Shown here: in pieces, positions 1 to 9,193 of the stretch
How the letters are laid out: each line of letters starts with the position of its first letter
Position numbering within the stretch: position 1 is the first letter of the stretch
NCBI GenBank assembly: GCA_937916515.1
Contig: CALFSX010000154.1
Span: forward strand, 19,158 to 83,157
DNA: 64,000 nucleotides
Direction: 5' to 3'
Source of the DNA: an uncultured Planctomycetaceae bacterium
GTDB lineage: Bacteria; Planctomycetota; Planctomycetia; Planctomycetales; Planctomycetaceae
Program-made: the position numbers and the translations under genes
The notes under the pieces: generated by a model
Seen by the model: only the letters and a program-made list of their open reading frames with translations
Databases searched by the model: none
Told to the model about the DNA's origin: nothing

Positions 1-3
1 CTG

Positions 4-1098
4 TCAGGTCAGTTGCAGATCTGCATAAATGGCTTCGTTAATCGCTCTATTTCGCCGTTGATGTTGGCCTTCACCGCAAAAGCCATTGGCAGCCCAGGCG
101 ACTACTAAGTTGTGTTCCGGATCGCAGAATCCCATCGCACACTGGGCTCCTCCATGTCCGAAACTGGCTGTGGAGCAATACTGGCTGAAGCCATAGGGGA
201 CGGTGTCGACGCCGTATTGGTTCGAATTCAGAATGACGCCTAGTCCAAAATCGATTGTATGTTGCAGCGTTGTATCGAACTGATTGACGCGTTGAGGCGT
301 TGTTATCTGTTGAATCGTGTTTGCATCGAGCACGATGTAGGGGATGTTGCGGTTTTGGCCAGTCAGCAGCATTTCGTAAAATCGGCCAAGTCCGGCGATT
401 GGGCCGCGAATATTTCCGCCTGGCGATGTTTCGGTTAGCCAGCTTCCGCCGCTGTAGTCGCTAAAGACAAGTTGCCCTTTGTCTCGCAAATAGTACGTGG
501 GCAGCCGGTCATTCAGTTGGGCAAGTTCTGCAGCTGGAATTCCGCACCATGCTTCGGTAATTCCCAGTGGCGCAAAAACTTCCTGTTGAAGGATCGAATT
601 GATACCTCGCTGCTGCGGATCCGTGTTTTGCAGTACCGTGGCCAGCAGGAACCATGTACTTTGTGGCTGATAGGCGGCTTCAGTTGTGAGCCGTTCGATG
701 GAGAGGATTCGATGCAGGATTTCAGATGGTGATGCGTGGGGCCAGCCAGTTTCGATGAGCGGAATACCGGAAGAATGGCTCAGCATTTGCCGCAGAGTAA
801 TACCTTCCAACGCAGTACCGTGAGCTTCCGGGATATAAGACTCAAGATCGTGGTCCAGTGAGAGTTGTCCTGAACTGCAGGCTTTCAAAACGGCAGCGGC
901 GGTGACAGGTTTTCCAGCGGACCGCCACAACATCACAGTTTCAGCGGACATCGGTACACCCGGTGACGCTTCCCCGAAGCCATCGTTAACAAGTGTTTGC
1001 CCGTTCTGCGATACATACACCTGAACTGCGGTGTGCAGTCCACGATTGATGCCTTCGTCGATGACCGCAGTAAGATTGGGGAAGGATGTTGCTGTCAT
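4..1098 (-). CDS. Serine hydrolase, beta-lactamase/class C family (PF00144-like)
   Basis: The 364-residue protein has the serine-hydrolase fold markers of the beta-lactamase/D-alanyl-D-alanine carboxypeptidase superfamily. An SAGK tetrad at residues 60-63 fits the catalytic S-x-x-K motif, a conserved LRQMLSHSSGIP segment lies near residue 105, and a C-terminal HGG (in FGHGGAQ) takes the place of the KTG box. The family includes esterases, peptidases and true class C enzymes, so the substrate cannot be named. There is no clear signal peptide, which suggests a cytoplasmic enzyme. The usual Y-x-N motif is not obvious; YQPQS near residue 143 may be its degenerate form. The stop codon is only 3 bases from the window edge but the gene is complete. 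The nearest upstream gene on this strand starts at 1781, 80 bases away from this region. Confidence 0.85.
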   Translation of the reverse strand: MTATSFPNLTAVIDEGINRGLHTAVQVYVSQNGQTLVNDGFGEASPGVPMSAETVMLWRSAGKPVTAAAVLKACSSGQLSLDHDLESYIPEAHGTALEGITLRQMLSHSSGIPLIETGWPHASPSEILHRILSIERLTTEAAYQPQSTWFLLATVLQNTDPQQRGINSILQQEVFAPLGITEAWCGIPAAELAQLNDRLPTYYLRDKGQLVFSDYSGGSWLTETSPGGNIRGPIAGLGRFYEMLLTGQNRNIPYIVLDANTIQQITTPQRVNQFDTTLQHTIDFGLGVILNSNQYGVDTVPYGFSQYCSTASFGHGGAQCAMGFCDPEHNLVVAWAANGFCGEGQHQRRNRAINEAIYADLQLT

Positions 1099-1178
1099 CA
1101 GGTGTGCATAACTTGAAGAGAAATTGTATCGGCGATGTTTGTCACGGGCACGAATGGCGATCGCGTGGCATGTCGTTG

Positions 1179-1781
1179 TTATGTTGGTAGTCCACGTTCT
1201 TCGCGAATGCGACGCACTTCTTCCAGCACCGAGTCGACCACACCTGAATGCTTTGAAATTGCGGCAAACTGAGCGACGTTTGTAAGCACGTTAACAATGG
1301 CCGTCAGGATAGCGCCGAAGAAATGAAACTGCCGACCGGACAATCCCCAGACGCCGTCCAGTGACAGCGGCGTGGCAGGATCGGCGACGGCTCCCAGAGC
1401 TCCTGTTGCGATCAGCAAGCCAATGCACAGGGTCATTCCAGGCAATGTTCCGTACTTGATGCGCTGGCTTTCTTTGTACCACGAATCTCCCAGCGAATAG
1501 GCGTTGCTGGTTTCTTCAAGCCAGCGCCCGGTTCCCATAAAGTAGGTGAGACTGATGGCATGTACCAACGTGGCAAATGTTAAAGCTGCCAGTCCGATTA
1601 ACATGTGCGTGCTGATTCGAGATTGGGTGGCTTTGTCGAGGCTTTTTGCATCGCCAACATTCAGGCCAAAAACGACGGCCAGAATCAGCAGGCAGGATGC
1701 AAGTATGGCGAGAGTTAGAAAGATTCGTTTCACGTTGGGAAATTCGCAATTCTGGATTTTTGCGTGGATGTTAGCTGACAC
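1179..1781 (-). CDS. Four-helix integral membrane protein, function unknown
   Basis: I do not recognise a named family. The 200-residue protein shows four hydrophobic segments: about residues 18-42, 58-82, 113-135 and 150-172. The last 25 residues are charged (EEVRRIREER) and probably form a short cytoplasmic helix. The layout resembles small conserved planctomycete membrane proteins. It shares the strand with the hydrolase at 4-1098 and could be co-transcribed with it (80-base gap). A plus-strand ORF over the same bases is only a shadow. I am fairly sure it is a real gene because the hydrophobic pattern is clean and the reading frame is complete. Confidence 0.7.
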   Translation of the reverse strand: MSANIHAKIQNCEFPNVKRIFLTLAILASCLLILAVVFGLNVGDAKSLDKATQSRISTHMLIGLAALTFATLVHAISLTYFMGTGRWLEETSNAYSLGDSWYKESQRIKYGTLPGMTLCIGLLIATGALGAVADPATPLSLDGVWGLSGRQFHFFGAILTAIVNVLTNVAQFAAISKHSGVVDSVLEEVRRIREERGLPT

Positions 1782-1916
1782 CGAATTCGCTTGATAGAAG
1801 CCAATAGCGGTACGTCACGAACGATCGCGTACGGGGATTTGTTGCCATGAGCAGGTCGAGTCTGACCCCCGCCTCAGCGACCATCATAGAGCCGAGTTTA
1901 GGTCTCAACAAAAAGC

Positions 1917-1955
1917 AAGCTGCGGTTCTTTTCATTGAGAAAGAAACCGCAGCTT
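1917..1955 (-). terminator. Rho-independent terminator of the secreted-protein gene at 2050-2940
   Basis: Two 17-base arms (1917-1933 and 1939-1955) pair with two internal mismatches around a short loop. Read on the minus strand the hairpin is followed by a T-rich run (TTGCTTTTTGTTG). It lies 95 bases past the stop codon at 2050, so it would end that transcript before the membrane-protein gene starting at 1781. Confidence 0.75.
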
Positions 1956-2049
1956 GAAGTTAAACCTAAGGAATTGCGCTCGCCGTGGCGGCAATTCGAC
2001 ATGTCTTGCTATCCGGCAGGCGTTTTTCCCTGGCGAATCGTTTCTGGTG

Positions 2050-2940
2050 TTATTGAACCAACGTCATGGCAGTGGCCTGCTGAATGGATTGATTGAACGT
2101 CTGCCCGTTAGCGGTTTCGATTTTCATGGCCATTGTCAGGTCGAGGCGAGACTTGGTCACTCGACCCTGCACGATGTTGAAAGTGACCTGTCCGCGACCT
2201 TCTGAGTTGGTGAGGGTCATCTTGACTGGTGCTCCTTCCTTTGGTGTGACTGAAATCTGTGGAACCACGTTAATGAGTGCGTTGCCCATTTCGTCTCGCC
2301 CCGCATAGGTCATCGTTGAGTTGATGGACATTGTGCCAAACGGCAACTGAATCGACTGTTGACTGGTCCATGAGTCGTTTTGTACGACAGGGCTGTTGGG
2401 CAAAGTGACGGCAGACTGCTTCATCATTTGCTTGAGAGTGTCCTCGTTCAACGCCGCGGCGTTACCTGCTGCTGACTGTCGAATTGTATCCAACAATTCA
2501 GCCGGGACGGTGACGTTGTCGATCTGTCCGTCTGGTCGCATTGTAACCGTGAATGGCTTGTTGACGATCTTTTGAAAGGTGTCACCCATGGATGCAATCA
2601 GTGGATTATCCGGCAGTGTTTTTGACGCGGTGTCGAATTCCAAAAGTCCGGCGGGACCGCCTTCTGATTTCATGCGGATTCGATCAACCACCTGGTTCAT
2701 CACGGTGTCGCCACCGGCTGCTACGCTAAGTACCTGCCATGACATGTCCATCGATTGATTCATCGTTTGATTGACTTCGTTGTCACCAATCTTCATTGAG
2801 GTCTTCATGTTTTGGACAACGTTGTATTTAACGTTTTCCTGAGGACGAAATTTCCAACGCAGTGATTCCTGCCCGTTGACATTTTGAATCGGCAGGACAA
2901 ACAGAACAGTGGACAGAAATGCGATTGGTCGAATGGACAT
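2050..2940 (-). CDS. Secreted protein of unknown function (DUF6263-like)
   Basis: The 296-residue protein starts with a signal peptide (hydrophobic to about residue 18, likely cleavage near NVNGQ at 20-24). The mature part is a beta-rich domain with repeated polar strands, an NQTMNQSMDMSW stretch near residue 57, and alternating MTL/INV strands towards the C-terminus. The pattern resembles the DUF6263 proteins common in planctomycetes, but I assign this from memory of the family and not from a search. The start is supported by GGAG six bases before the ATG. A good terminator at 1917-1955 marks the transcript end. The role is unknown; it probably acts in the periplasm or at the cell surface. 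Confidence 0.75.
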   Translation of the reverse strand: MSIRPIAFLSTVLFVLPIQNVNGQESLRWKFRPQENVKYNVVQNMKTSMKIGDNEVNQTMNQSMDMSWQVLSVAAGGDTVMNQVVDRIRMKSEGGPAGLLEFDTASKTLPDNPLIASMGDTFQKIVNKPFTVTMRPDGQIDNVTVPAELLDTIRQSAAGNAAALNEDTLKQMMKQSAVTLPNSPVVQNDSWTSQQSIQLPFGTMSINSTMTYAGRDEMGNALINVVPQISVTPKEGAPVKMTLTNSEGRGQVTFNIVQGRVTKSRLDLTMAMKIETANGQTFNQSIQQATAMTLVQ

Positions 2941-3093
2941 AGGTTACTCCAGAGGAACTTTCTGGGCGGGGTGAAATTAAGGTGGTATTCGATTCACGGA
3001 TGCAACGTGCCAGATGGTAAGCAGGGCTTACGAATGCCGCCAACGGCACCTGTAAAAGTGACATCCGGAATTTTAACTGACGTGGAACGTAGA

Positions 3094-3130
3094 ACCGGCA
3101 GCGATCACACCTTATGCGATTACTGCCGGT
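3094..3130. repeat. Inverted repeat upstream of the secreted-protein gene
   Basis: Eight-base arms ACCGGCAG (3094-3101) and CTGCCGGT (3123-3130) are perfectly complementary with 21 bases between. It sits in the 244-base gap between the mutarotase gene end (3185) and the start at 2940. There is no T-run next to it, so it may be a regulator site or an mRNA hairpin rather than a terminator. Confidence 0.35.
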
Positions 3131-3184
3131 CGAAGTGTACATTAGATTGTCGTTATCGCTCAAAGCCAGTTCCGGCGGCTTTGG

Positions 3185-3637
3185 CTATTCTCCCGCTCGT
3201 CGGACACCAACGGTTAGCAACAGGTTTGCCCAGAGTGCCTGGTCTCCCGTTTGTATTGTCAGGACATGGTCCCGAGACGCCACGGCATCGTAAAAGTCCC
3301 AGCGTTGAATGGGTTTAAGTTCGATATCGGATTTTGCGTTGGTCAGGATTTCTCGGTATTCGTTCCAGACCGGAGGGTCCTGTTCCAGTTTGTACGGGTC
3401 GTCGTCAGGCATTCCCATGGTGTTGACGGCTTCGATTGGCACGGAATTCAACAAGACTTTAAAGACCTGAGCTACCGAAAGCAGCCCCGGTGCAAGGTTA
3501 AGGCTGACCAACTGTGCGCCCGGACCGATGGCCGAAGATGCGGGATAGTTGCCGTCTGCGATGAGAATTTTTGAGCTGTGTCCGGCTCTGGCGACAATGG
3601 CCGAGATTTCCGGGTGAATCAATTCAGACTTCAGCAT
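3185..3637 (-). CDS. RbsD/FucU family sugar mutarotase
   Basis: The 150-residue protein matches the RbsD/FucU family, which interconverts anomers of D-ribose (pyranase) or L-fucose. The N-terminal block HPEISAIVARAGHSSKILIADGNYP carries the catalytic histidine at residue 20 and the DGNYP motif. A central MGMPDD segment and a C-terminal IQTGD segment are also typical, the latter belonging to the FucU side of the family. AGGAAAC seven bases ahead of the ATG supports the start. The TIM-barrel isomerase gene (stop at 3656) lies 18 bases upstream on the same strand, so the two probably form a sugar-metabolism operon. The exact sugar is unknown. Confidence 0.88.
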   Translation of the reverse strand: MLKSELIHPEISAIVARAGHSSKILIADGNYPASSAIGPGAQLVSLNLAPGLLSVAQVFKVLLNSVPIEAVNTMGMPDDDPYKLEQDPPVWNEYREILTNAKSDIELKPIQRWDFYDAVASRDHVLTIQTGDQALWANLLLTVGVRRAGE

Positions 3638-3655
3638 GATTGTTTCCTGTGTTTG

Positions 3656-4474
3656 TTACGTACGAAAAACGGCATTGAATGTTTCGATTGTCTGACGAGC
3701 TGCCTGATACGAATCCGGGATCGGAAATGCTTCCGCACAGGCGTAACCGTCGTAGTCGATGTCAGCCAGTGCCTGAGCGATTGGAGCGTAATTCATATGG
3801 CCCCGCCCTGCTGCCTGTCGGTTGGAATCGACGAAGTGAACGTGACCAATGTGTTTGCCGCCGTCTCGCAGGCCATCGGCGATGCTGGTTTCTTCGATGT
3901 TCATGTGGAACAGGTCTGCCAGTAAGAGCACATTATCTGTGGCTAATGGTGCCAGAAGTTCGACACCTTCCTTCATCGTTGTCGCCAGATTTGTTTCATA
4001 GCGGTTAAGTGGTTCGTAAAAGAGTCGTGTGCCCAAACCTTTGGCATGCTCGCCGAGAACATTCAGACTGTCGCGAAGGTAGCTTAGTGCGGTGGCTTTA
4101 TCTGTAACGGCGTCCCACTTGCCCTGCATGGACCCAATGATGGCGGGCGCACCATAGGGGGCTCCTGCTTCGATAATACCACGAATAAAATCACAGGCTT
4201 TTGCACGCCTCGCGGCATCTGCGTCGCACAAATGCAGACCGTGTTTGACCATGCCAGCTCCCGTGCCAACCGCTGCAAGGCTGAGGTTGTGTTTCGCCAG
4301 CAGTTCGGCCAATGGCAGAGCATTGAGGGCTTCAGGTGATGGAGCAAAAATTTCGACCGCGTCAAAGCCAAGCTCGGCGGCTTTCTCGCAGCCCGCTGCC
4401 ACGTCGTCATGAAAAACGAAAGGCCCTTTGCGAGCTTCTTCTACAATGCTGATGGTGACGGCAGACTTGATCAT
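3656..4474 (-). CDS. Sugar isomerase/epimerase, hydroxypyruvate isomerase-like TIM barrel
   Basis: This 272-residue protein belongs to the AP endonuclease 2/xylose-isomerase-like TIM-barrel group, related to hydroxypyruvate isomerase and D-tagatose 3-epimerase. Metal-binding residues appear in the expected order: E in YEPLNRYE near residue 153, D and H in LLADLFHMNIEE near 186, H in IGHVHFVDSNR near 210, and E in ACAEAFP near 245. Such enzymes isomerise or epimerise keto sugars using a divalent metal in the cytoplasm. It precedes the RbsD/FucU mutarotase gene by 18 bases, consistent with one catabolic operon. The substrate cannot be told from the sequence. Confidence 0.85.
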   Translation of the reverse strand: MIKSAVTISIVEEARKGPFVFHDDVAAGCEKAAELGFDAVEIFAPSPEALNALPLAELLAKHNLSLAAVGTGAGMVKHGLHLCDADAARRAKACDFIRGIIEAGAPYGAPAIIGSMQGKWDAVTDKATALSYLRDSLNVLGEHAKGLGTRLFYEPLNRYETNLATTMKEGVELLAPLATDNVLLLADLFHMNIEETSIADGLRDGGKHIGHVHFVDSNRQAAGRGHMNYAPIAQALADIDYDGYACAEAFPIPDSYQAARQTIETFNAVFRT

Positions 4475-4699
4475 GGAACTTGACTTTGTGGTAGAGTGAA
4501 TGAACGGCTTGCAGCAGATATCGCTGTGTGGCTGCCGAAACGCATGGCAACGTTGGCGGCGTCCAAAGGTTGAGTTTGCTGGTGAAACTTTTTGTTGAAT
4601 CGAACCTGTTCAGTTTGGGGCAGGTTGTCCAGGCGACAACGCAGTGTTTCCGTGCGGCAACTCGAATGGTCTGAGGCAACGTCTTGTTTGGTTACGTTA

Positions 4700-6076
4700 T
4701 TAGTGAGGCAAGCGAATATCAACGCTGGCGCTGTGAGCTGTCAGGCCTTCTTTTTCAGCCATCATGCGAACTCGATCAGCATCGCCCTGCAACGCTTTCT
4801 GATCGTAGCAGATGACAGAACTGCGTTTCAGGAAGTCGGTTGACGCCAGTCCGTTGGCGAATCGCGCCGTTCCGCCGGTTGGCAAAACGTGAGATGGACC
4901 GGCAATGTAGTCTCCCAGTGCGACGGGAGTGAAGTGCCCCATGAAGATGGCTCCCGCGTTTTGAATTTTGCTAAGCATTGATTCTGCATCGTCCATAGAA
5001 ATATGCAGATGTTCAGGGGCCAGCAGGTCAGTCAGTTCAGCAGCTTCCTGTTGGTCGCGAGCCAGAATTAAAGCGCCGTAATCTTCCAGACTCTGTCGCG
5101 CCAAATCACCTCGCCCAAGTTTTGCCAGCTGATTTTCGAGAGCCTGTTTGACCTGTTCGATAAGCGGTGCGTGCCATGTCACCAAAACGCCGGAACCCGG
5201 GCTGTGTTCAGCTTGAGAGATCAAGTCTGCGGCGACAAATTCCGGGTTCGCTGTTTCGTCGGCAAGTACAATCACTTCGCTGGGGCCGGCGATGCTGTCG
5301 ATATCGACGTCGCCGAACACTCGCTGCTTGGCCAACGCGACAAACAGGTTTCCCGGTCCAACAATTTTGTCGACTCGCCTGATACCCTCAACTCCGTACG
5401 CCAAAGCGGCAACAGCTTGAGCTCCACCAACTCGATACACTTCAGTAATGCCGATTTCATGGCACGTTGCCAGCATGTCGTTGTTGTATCCTCCGAAGTC
5501 TGTGGGGGGCACGACGACAGCAATTTCCTTAACGCCAGCTGTCATAGCAGGCACGGCTGTCATCAGCACCGTTGATGGATACGCGGCCGCTCCGCCGGGT
5601 ACGCAAATGCCAATGCGTTTCATTGGCAGGTAGCGTTGGCGAAGTTCTACCGTGCCGCCATTGACCTGACGAACAACTTTGGCGTTCTGCGGCAATACGG
5701 CTGATTGGAACTCGTCAACGTTATCGCGAATTCTGCGTACTGTATCCAGAAATTCGGGTGATACGGCCTTTGATGCCGCCTGCAGTTCTTCCCGCGAGAC
5801 AACCATTGTTTTGGGTGTCAGCTGTTTTCGGTCAAGTCGAGCGGTGTAGTCCAGCAGTGCATCGACGCCCTTTGTGCGGACTTCTTCGCAAATGCGTGCA
5901 ACCACTTCGCGCGGACTGAGTGCTTCTCCAAACAGCTCAATGGTGCGTTGCTTACCAGCTTCTGAAACGACGTCGCCGCGAGGGCTGAGTTTGTCGCGTA
6001 GTTCTTTCAACAGCTGTTTTGCGTCGCTCTGGCGGCAGTCGATGGACGTAATTTTTAGTGGTGAATTGTCGGACAT
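4700..6076 (-). CDS. hisD: Histidinol dehydrogenase
   Basis: HisD catalyses the last two steps of histidine synthesis, oxidising L-histidinol to histidine with two NAD+. The 458-residue length is a little above the usual 430-440; the N-terminal 20 residues are the extra part. Family signatures are clear: the CVPGGAAAYPSTVLM block near residue 158, the VGGAQAVAALAYG block near 217, VDKIVGPGNLFV near 236, IDSIAGPSEVIV near 258, the QAEHSPGS zinc/substrate segment near 290 and LAPEHLHI near 352. It stands apart from hisA/hisH (29.6-31.1 kb), so the histidine genes are scattered. It is divergent from the threonine aldolase across a 320-base gap. Confidence 0.97.
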   Translation of the reverse strand: MSDNSPLKITSIDCRQSDAKQLLKELRDKLSPRGDVVSEAGKQRTIELFGEALSPREVVARICEEVRTKGVDALLDYTARLDRKQLTPKTMVVSREELQAASKAVSPEFLDTVRRIRDNVDEFQSAVLPQNAKVVRQVNGGTVELRQRYLPMKRIGICVPGGAAAYPSTVLMTAVPAMTAGVKEIAVVVPPTDFGGYNNDMLATCHEIGITEVYRVGGAQAVAALAYGVEGIRRVDKIVGPGNLFVALAKQRVFGDVDIDSIAGPSEVIVLADETANPEFVAADLISQAEHSPGSGVLVTWHAPLIEQVKQALENQLAKLGRGDLARQSLEDYGALILARDQQEAAELTDLLAPEHLHISMDDAESMLSKIQNAGAIFMGHFTPVALGDYIAGPSHVLPTGGTARFANGLASTDFLKRSSVICYDQKALQGDADRVRMMAEKEGLTAHSASVDIRLPH

Positions 6077-6396
6077 GGTTTCAAATGCTGAGAGGCTGAT
6101 TTTTCAAAGCGGCAAGTTGATGTCGTTCGTTGATGGAACGTGTGTCGAGATTGAACCGCCGAAGTGCCGGAAGTACAGTGCCATGATGTGGTTTTTCGCG
6201 GGGAATTGTTCGTTTCCCGCAGATCGCGTTAGTATTGTCTCATCGCTGAGCATTCTGTTTCCAGACATTGTGTGTGGCAGTTGTCATTGGTTGATGACCG
6301 ATTTCGGCGAACGAGATCCCTGTATTTCAAAATGAAGCACGTTCCTGACGATCTGCCTAACCGCAACTCGTCGTGGAATTCAATCGGAATTCTATA
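6077..6396. other. 320-base divergent intergenic region between hisD and the threonine aldolase gene
   Basis: Both flanking genes are transcribed outwards, so two promoters must lie here. I cannot point to convincing -35/-10 boxes. An imperfect hairpin (GCGGGGAA ... TTTCCCGC, about 6197-6221) is visible. ORFs crossing the region have no protein-like character. Confidence 0.5.
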
Positions 6397-7470
6397 ATGA
6401 TCGACTTAAGAAGCGATACCGTCACGCGACCAACCGCTGCCATGAAACAGGCAATGATGGACGCCGAAGTTGGCGATGACGTGATGGGTGAAGATCCGAC
6501 GGTTAATCGACTGGAATTCATGGTTGCCGAACTGCTTGGCAAAGAAGCGGCGGTTTTTGGGTGTTCGGGCACTCAGACGAATCAAATGGGGGTTCGAGCA
6601 CACTGTGTTCCCGGCGATGAATTGCTGATTAACGAAACCGGGCATATCGGCATCTTTGAAGCTGGCGGACCGGCCGTTTTAAGTGGAGTAACGGTTCGCC
6701 AGATCGCAGCCCCCCAAGGCATGCTTAGCGTGGCAGATCTGGACGGTAAACCTCGCGTTGACGACCAGCACTACTGTCGGACTCGGCTGGTTTGCCTTGA
6801 AAACACAACCAACATTGCCGGAGGATTCATTTATCCGCTGCAGCAGTTGCAGGATGTTTCTGAATGGGCGCGGTCGAATGGGCTGAAAATGCACCTTGAT
6901 GGAGCTCGGTTCTTCAACGCGACGGTTGGTGGTGGATATTCGCCAGCCGAAATGGCGGCTTGCTTTGATACAGTTTCGATCTGTTTCAGCAAGGGGCTGG
7001 GGTGTCCGGTGGGCTCGATTCTGGTCGGTTCAAAGCCGGAGATCCGATTGGCTCGCAGAGCCCGAAAAATGTTCGGTGGAGCGATGCGGCAATCCGGAAT
7101 TGTCGCGGCAGCTGCCGTTTACGCTTTGGAAAACCATATAGACCGGCTGCAACTGGATCACGATAATGCAAAACAGCTGTCGTTCGGGCTGGCTGCTATT
7201 GATGGGATTACAGCGTGGCCGGAACAGACGGAATCGAACCTTGTGTTTATGGAGTTGGAAAACGAGCTGGGAACCGCCGTGCAGTTTGCAGCCGCACTTA
7301 AAGAACGAGGTGTACTGGTTGGTCCGATGGGTGGTCAGCGCGTTCGATTGGTGACTCACATCGATATTGATAGTTCAGATATTCCCAAAGTCATTGACGC
7401 CGTCAAAGATTGTGTCAGAGAGGGATTTGCTGAACGAGCCTTAACTGGTTCCGGGCCGTATTCAAAGTAG
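6397..7470 (+). CDS. Low-specificity L-threonine aldolase, PLP-dependent
   Basis: The 357-residue protein is a fold-type I PLP enzyme of the threonine aldolase/beta-eliminating lyase family, cleaving L-threonine or allo-threonine to glycine and acetaldehyde. It begins with the family signature IDLRSDTVTRPT, followed by GDDVMGEDPTVN near residue 26, the HLDGAR aspartate motif at 166-171, and the Schiff-base lysine K199 in CFSKGLGCPVG. A GTG codon at 6373 in the same frame would add eight residues, but the family normally starts at the MIDLRSD methionine, so the ATG at 6397 is preferred. It is monocistronic as far as can be seen. Confidence 0.93.
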   Translation: MIDLRSDTVTRPTAAMKQAMMDAEVGDDVMGEDPTVNRLEFMVAELLGKEAAVFGCSGTQTNQMGVRAHCVPGDELLINETGHIGIFEAGGPAVLSGVTVRQIAAPQGMLSVADLDGKPRVDDQHYCRTRLVCLENTTNIAGGFIYPLQQLQDVSEWARSNGLKMHLDGARFFNATVGGGYSPAEMAACFDTVSICFSKGLGCPVGSILVGSKPEIRLARRARKMFGGAMRQSGIVAAAAVYALENHIDRLQLDHDNAKQLSFGLAAIDGITAWPEQTESNLVFMELENELGTAVQFAAALKERGVLVGPMGGQRVRLVTHIDIDSSDIPKVIDAVKDCVREGFAERALTGSGPYSK

Positions 7471-7648
7471 TTCTCTGCAGCTGGAAAATGCATCACTGAA
7501 GAATCGCAATTCGTGCGGAATCACTCAGGTGGCTTTTGTCGCAGCGAACATGGTGTCGCAGTAGCAATGTTTCTAAGCGACAACGTAGCATTTCCGAGCC
7601 GTAGCTTGAGTTGAAGTCAAGGGCCATGCCCGCGTTAAAGGATTTGAT

Positions 7649-8617
7649 ATGCGGCCGTGCGAACGTAATTCGATCGACCTGGCGAAGCTGTGCCCTGTCC
7701 TGCTGACTGGCTTTCTGGTTGTTGGGTGGAGCAGCACATATTCCGAATTGTCTGCCGATGAGAGTGCAGCTGAAGTGACACAGCCGGAGTCCAGCGAAGA
7801 CGGTGATTCCATTGTTGAAGTGGGCTATACGATTGATGTCGGGGATATTCTAACCGTGCCCGCTTTGCCTGTGGTTGAGGCACCTGCAGGTGAAGCTCCA
7901 CTATCACCGGAAGCCGTTCATTTCATCAAGGGGATGGCCCTGATGCTGTTGCCGGAAACTTATTCTGACGATGACGATTGGGGTAACCAGAAACGCATTC
8001 AGTCCGGCTTGAATGTGAAAATGGATGGCTTTCGACTGGATACTTCTCGCCGCTGGAAAGAAGTCAATCATGGAACATGGCAACGAATTGACGCCACGCT
8101 GGTTGATCCCCAGCAGCACTTTCAACTGTCGATTTCGTTGCTGCCAAAAATCGAACGCGGCGTGCCTCGATATCGAGTTTCTGCAAAATTGCGTTTGAGA
8201 GCCGTGGGGCGACAGCAACGCTGGAATCACGGAGTCAGGCTTTACAGTGTCAGCGCAGACATCGTTGCCGACGTTGCATTTACGGCGGACGTTCAATTTC
8301 GTAGCGACGTTGTTAAGACGGATAGCGGCAGCAAACTGAGGGTTTTGCCTCATCTGCAAACGGCAACAGCGCGGTTGGACGGCTTCAGCTTGCGAAGCGT
8401 TAGTCACGCCAAAGGCGGTGCTGTGCGAGAGTTTGGCAATCTGGTGGAAGGTCTGCTGCAGAGTGCTGTGAAGAAAAAAAGCCAGAAACTGCCAACGAAG
8501 GTGAACGCCAGGATTCAGAAAAAGCCGGAGAAGTTCGAGATTCCAGCCGGGATTTTGGCTGTGTTTGGCGCATCACCGTCTGTCGAGTCTGAAACGAGTA
8601 ACTCGCCCATAAACTGA
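7649..8617 (+). CDS. Secreted or anchored protein of unknown function
   Basis: I do not recognise the family. The 322-residue protein has a likely signal sequence or anchor (LCPVLLTGFLVVGWSS, about residues 14-29) and then an acidic low-complexity linker rich in E, D and S to about residue 60. A beta-rich domain follows from 85 to 260, with many alternating hydrophobic strands, and then a lysine-rich tail (KKKSQKLPTKVNARIQKKPEK). AAGGA eight bases before the ATG supports the start. It would be exported to the periplasm. The charge asymmetry, with an acidic N-terminal linker and a basic C-terminal part, is notable. Confidence 0.65.
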   Translation: MRPCERNSIDLAKLCPVLLTGFLVVGWSSTYSELSADESAAEVTQPESSEDGDSIVEVGYTIDVGDILTVPALPVVEAPAGEAPLSPEAVHFIKGMALMLLPETYSDDDDWGNQKRIQSGLNVKMDGFRLDTSRRWKEVNHGTWQRIDATLVDPQQHFQLSISLLPKIERGVPRYRVSAKLRLRAVGRQQRWNHGVRLYSVSADIVADVAFTADVQFRSDVVKTDSGSKLRVLPHLQTATARLDGFSLRSVSHAKGGAVREFGNLVEGLLQSAVKKKSQKLPTKVNARIQKKPEKFEIPAGILAVFGASPSVESETSNSPIN

Positions 8618-8929
8618 TTTAGGGCAGTTCGAGATTTCGCAAGACGTGAGCATTGCCTCGGTTACGGTTTCAGCAATTCGCGGTGGATACTGTTTTGCCC
8701 TTTAATCAGGTGGACGGTGCCGTGCGCGAGCCGTACCATTTGCAACTGGTTGATGTCGGTTCGGATTTCAGTGATGTGGTTTAGCCAGCTGTGAATTTTT
8801 CTGGCAGATTTTTGTCTTAACGAATCAGCAAACAACCGTTCGTTCAGTGTTCGGCGATCGTCTGGATTGCCTAAAAGCTGGGCATATCAAGCACTCATCA
8901 TTGTTAGTCAGACTCGAACAAACGGGCCT
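8618..8929. other. 312-base gap with no recognisable feature
   Basis: The stretch between the secreted protein and the FlgM-like gene holds no convincing ORF, terminator or repeat. A TTG-initiated extension of the FlgM-like frame (from 8867) enters it but lacks family similarity. Confidence 0.4.
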
Positions 8930-9193
8930 ATGTCATCCACTCCTCAAAATCGACTTCGCAAGGTTCCTGTCTTGCCGATCTCTCCGGTCGTCGACGAGGC
9001 AACTCAGGGTGGCAGCAAGCAGCAATCGGAGAATGCTGCCGGTATGTCGTCTGGCGAAGCACAAAAGCAGCGTTCCGATAAGCTTGACGCTATTCGAAAG
9101 GCGATTGCCTCCGGAGCTTACGATTCCGATGAGATTCTGGAACAAGCGTTGGGCCGCATGATCGAATCGATTGAAGCAGATGACGATGCGTAA
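8930..9193 (+). CDS. FlgM-like anti-sigma-28 factor (putative)
   Basis: The 87-residue protein has a disordered N-terminal half rich in S, Q, P and G, and a helical C-terminal half (KLDAIRKAIASGAYDSDEIL, about residues 51-70, then EQALGRMIESIE). This matches the C-terminal sigma-binding part of FlgM, which holds sigma-28 (FliA) inactive until the flagellar hook is finished. The ATG at 8930 is chosen over a TTG at 8867 because the extra 21 residues look random. No flagellar gene lies near, so it is an orphan here. The similarity is short, so another small helical protein cannot be excluded. Confidence 0.6.
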   Translation: MSSTPQNRLRKVPVLPISPVVDEATQGGSKQQSENAAGMSSGEAQKQRSDKLDAIRKAIASGAYDSDEILEQALGRMIESIEADDDA

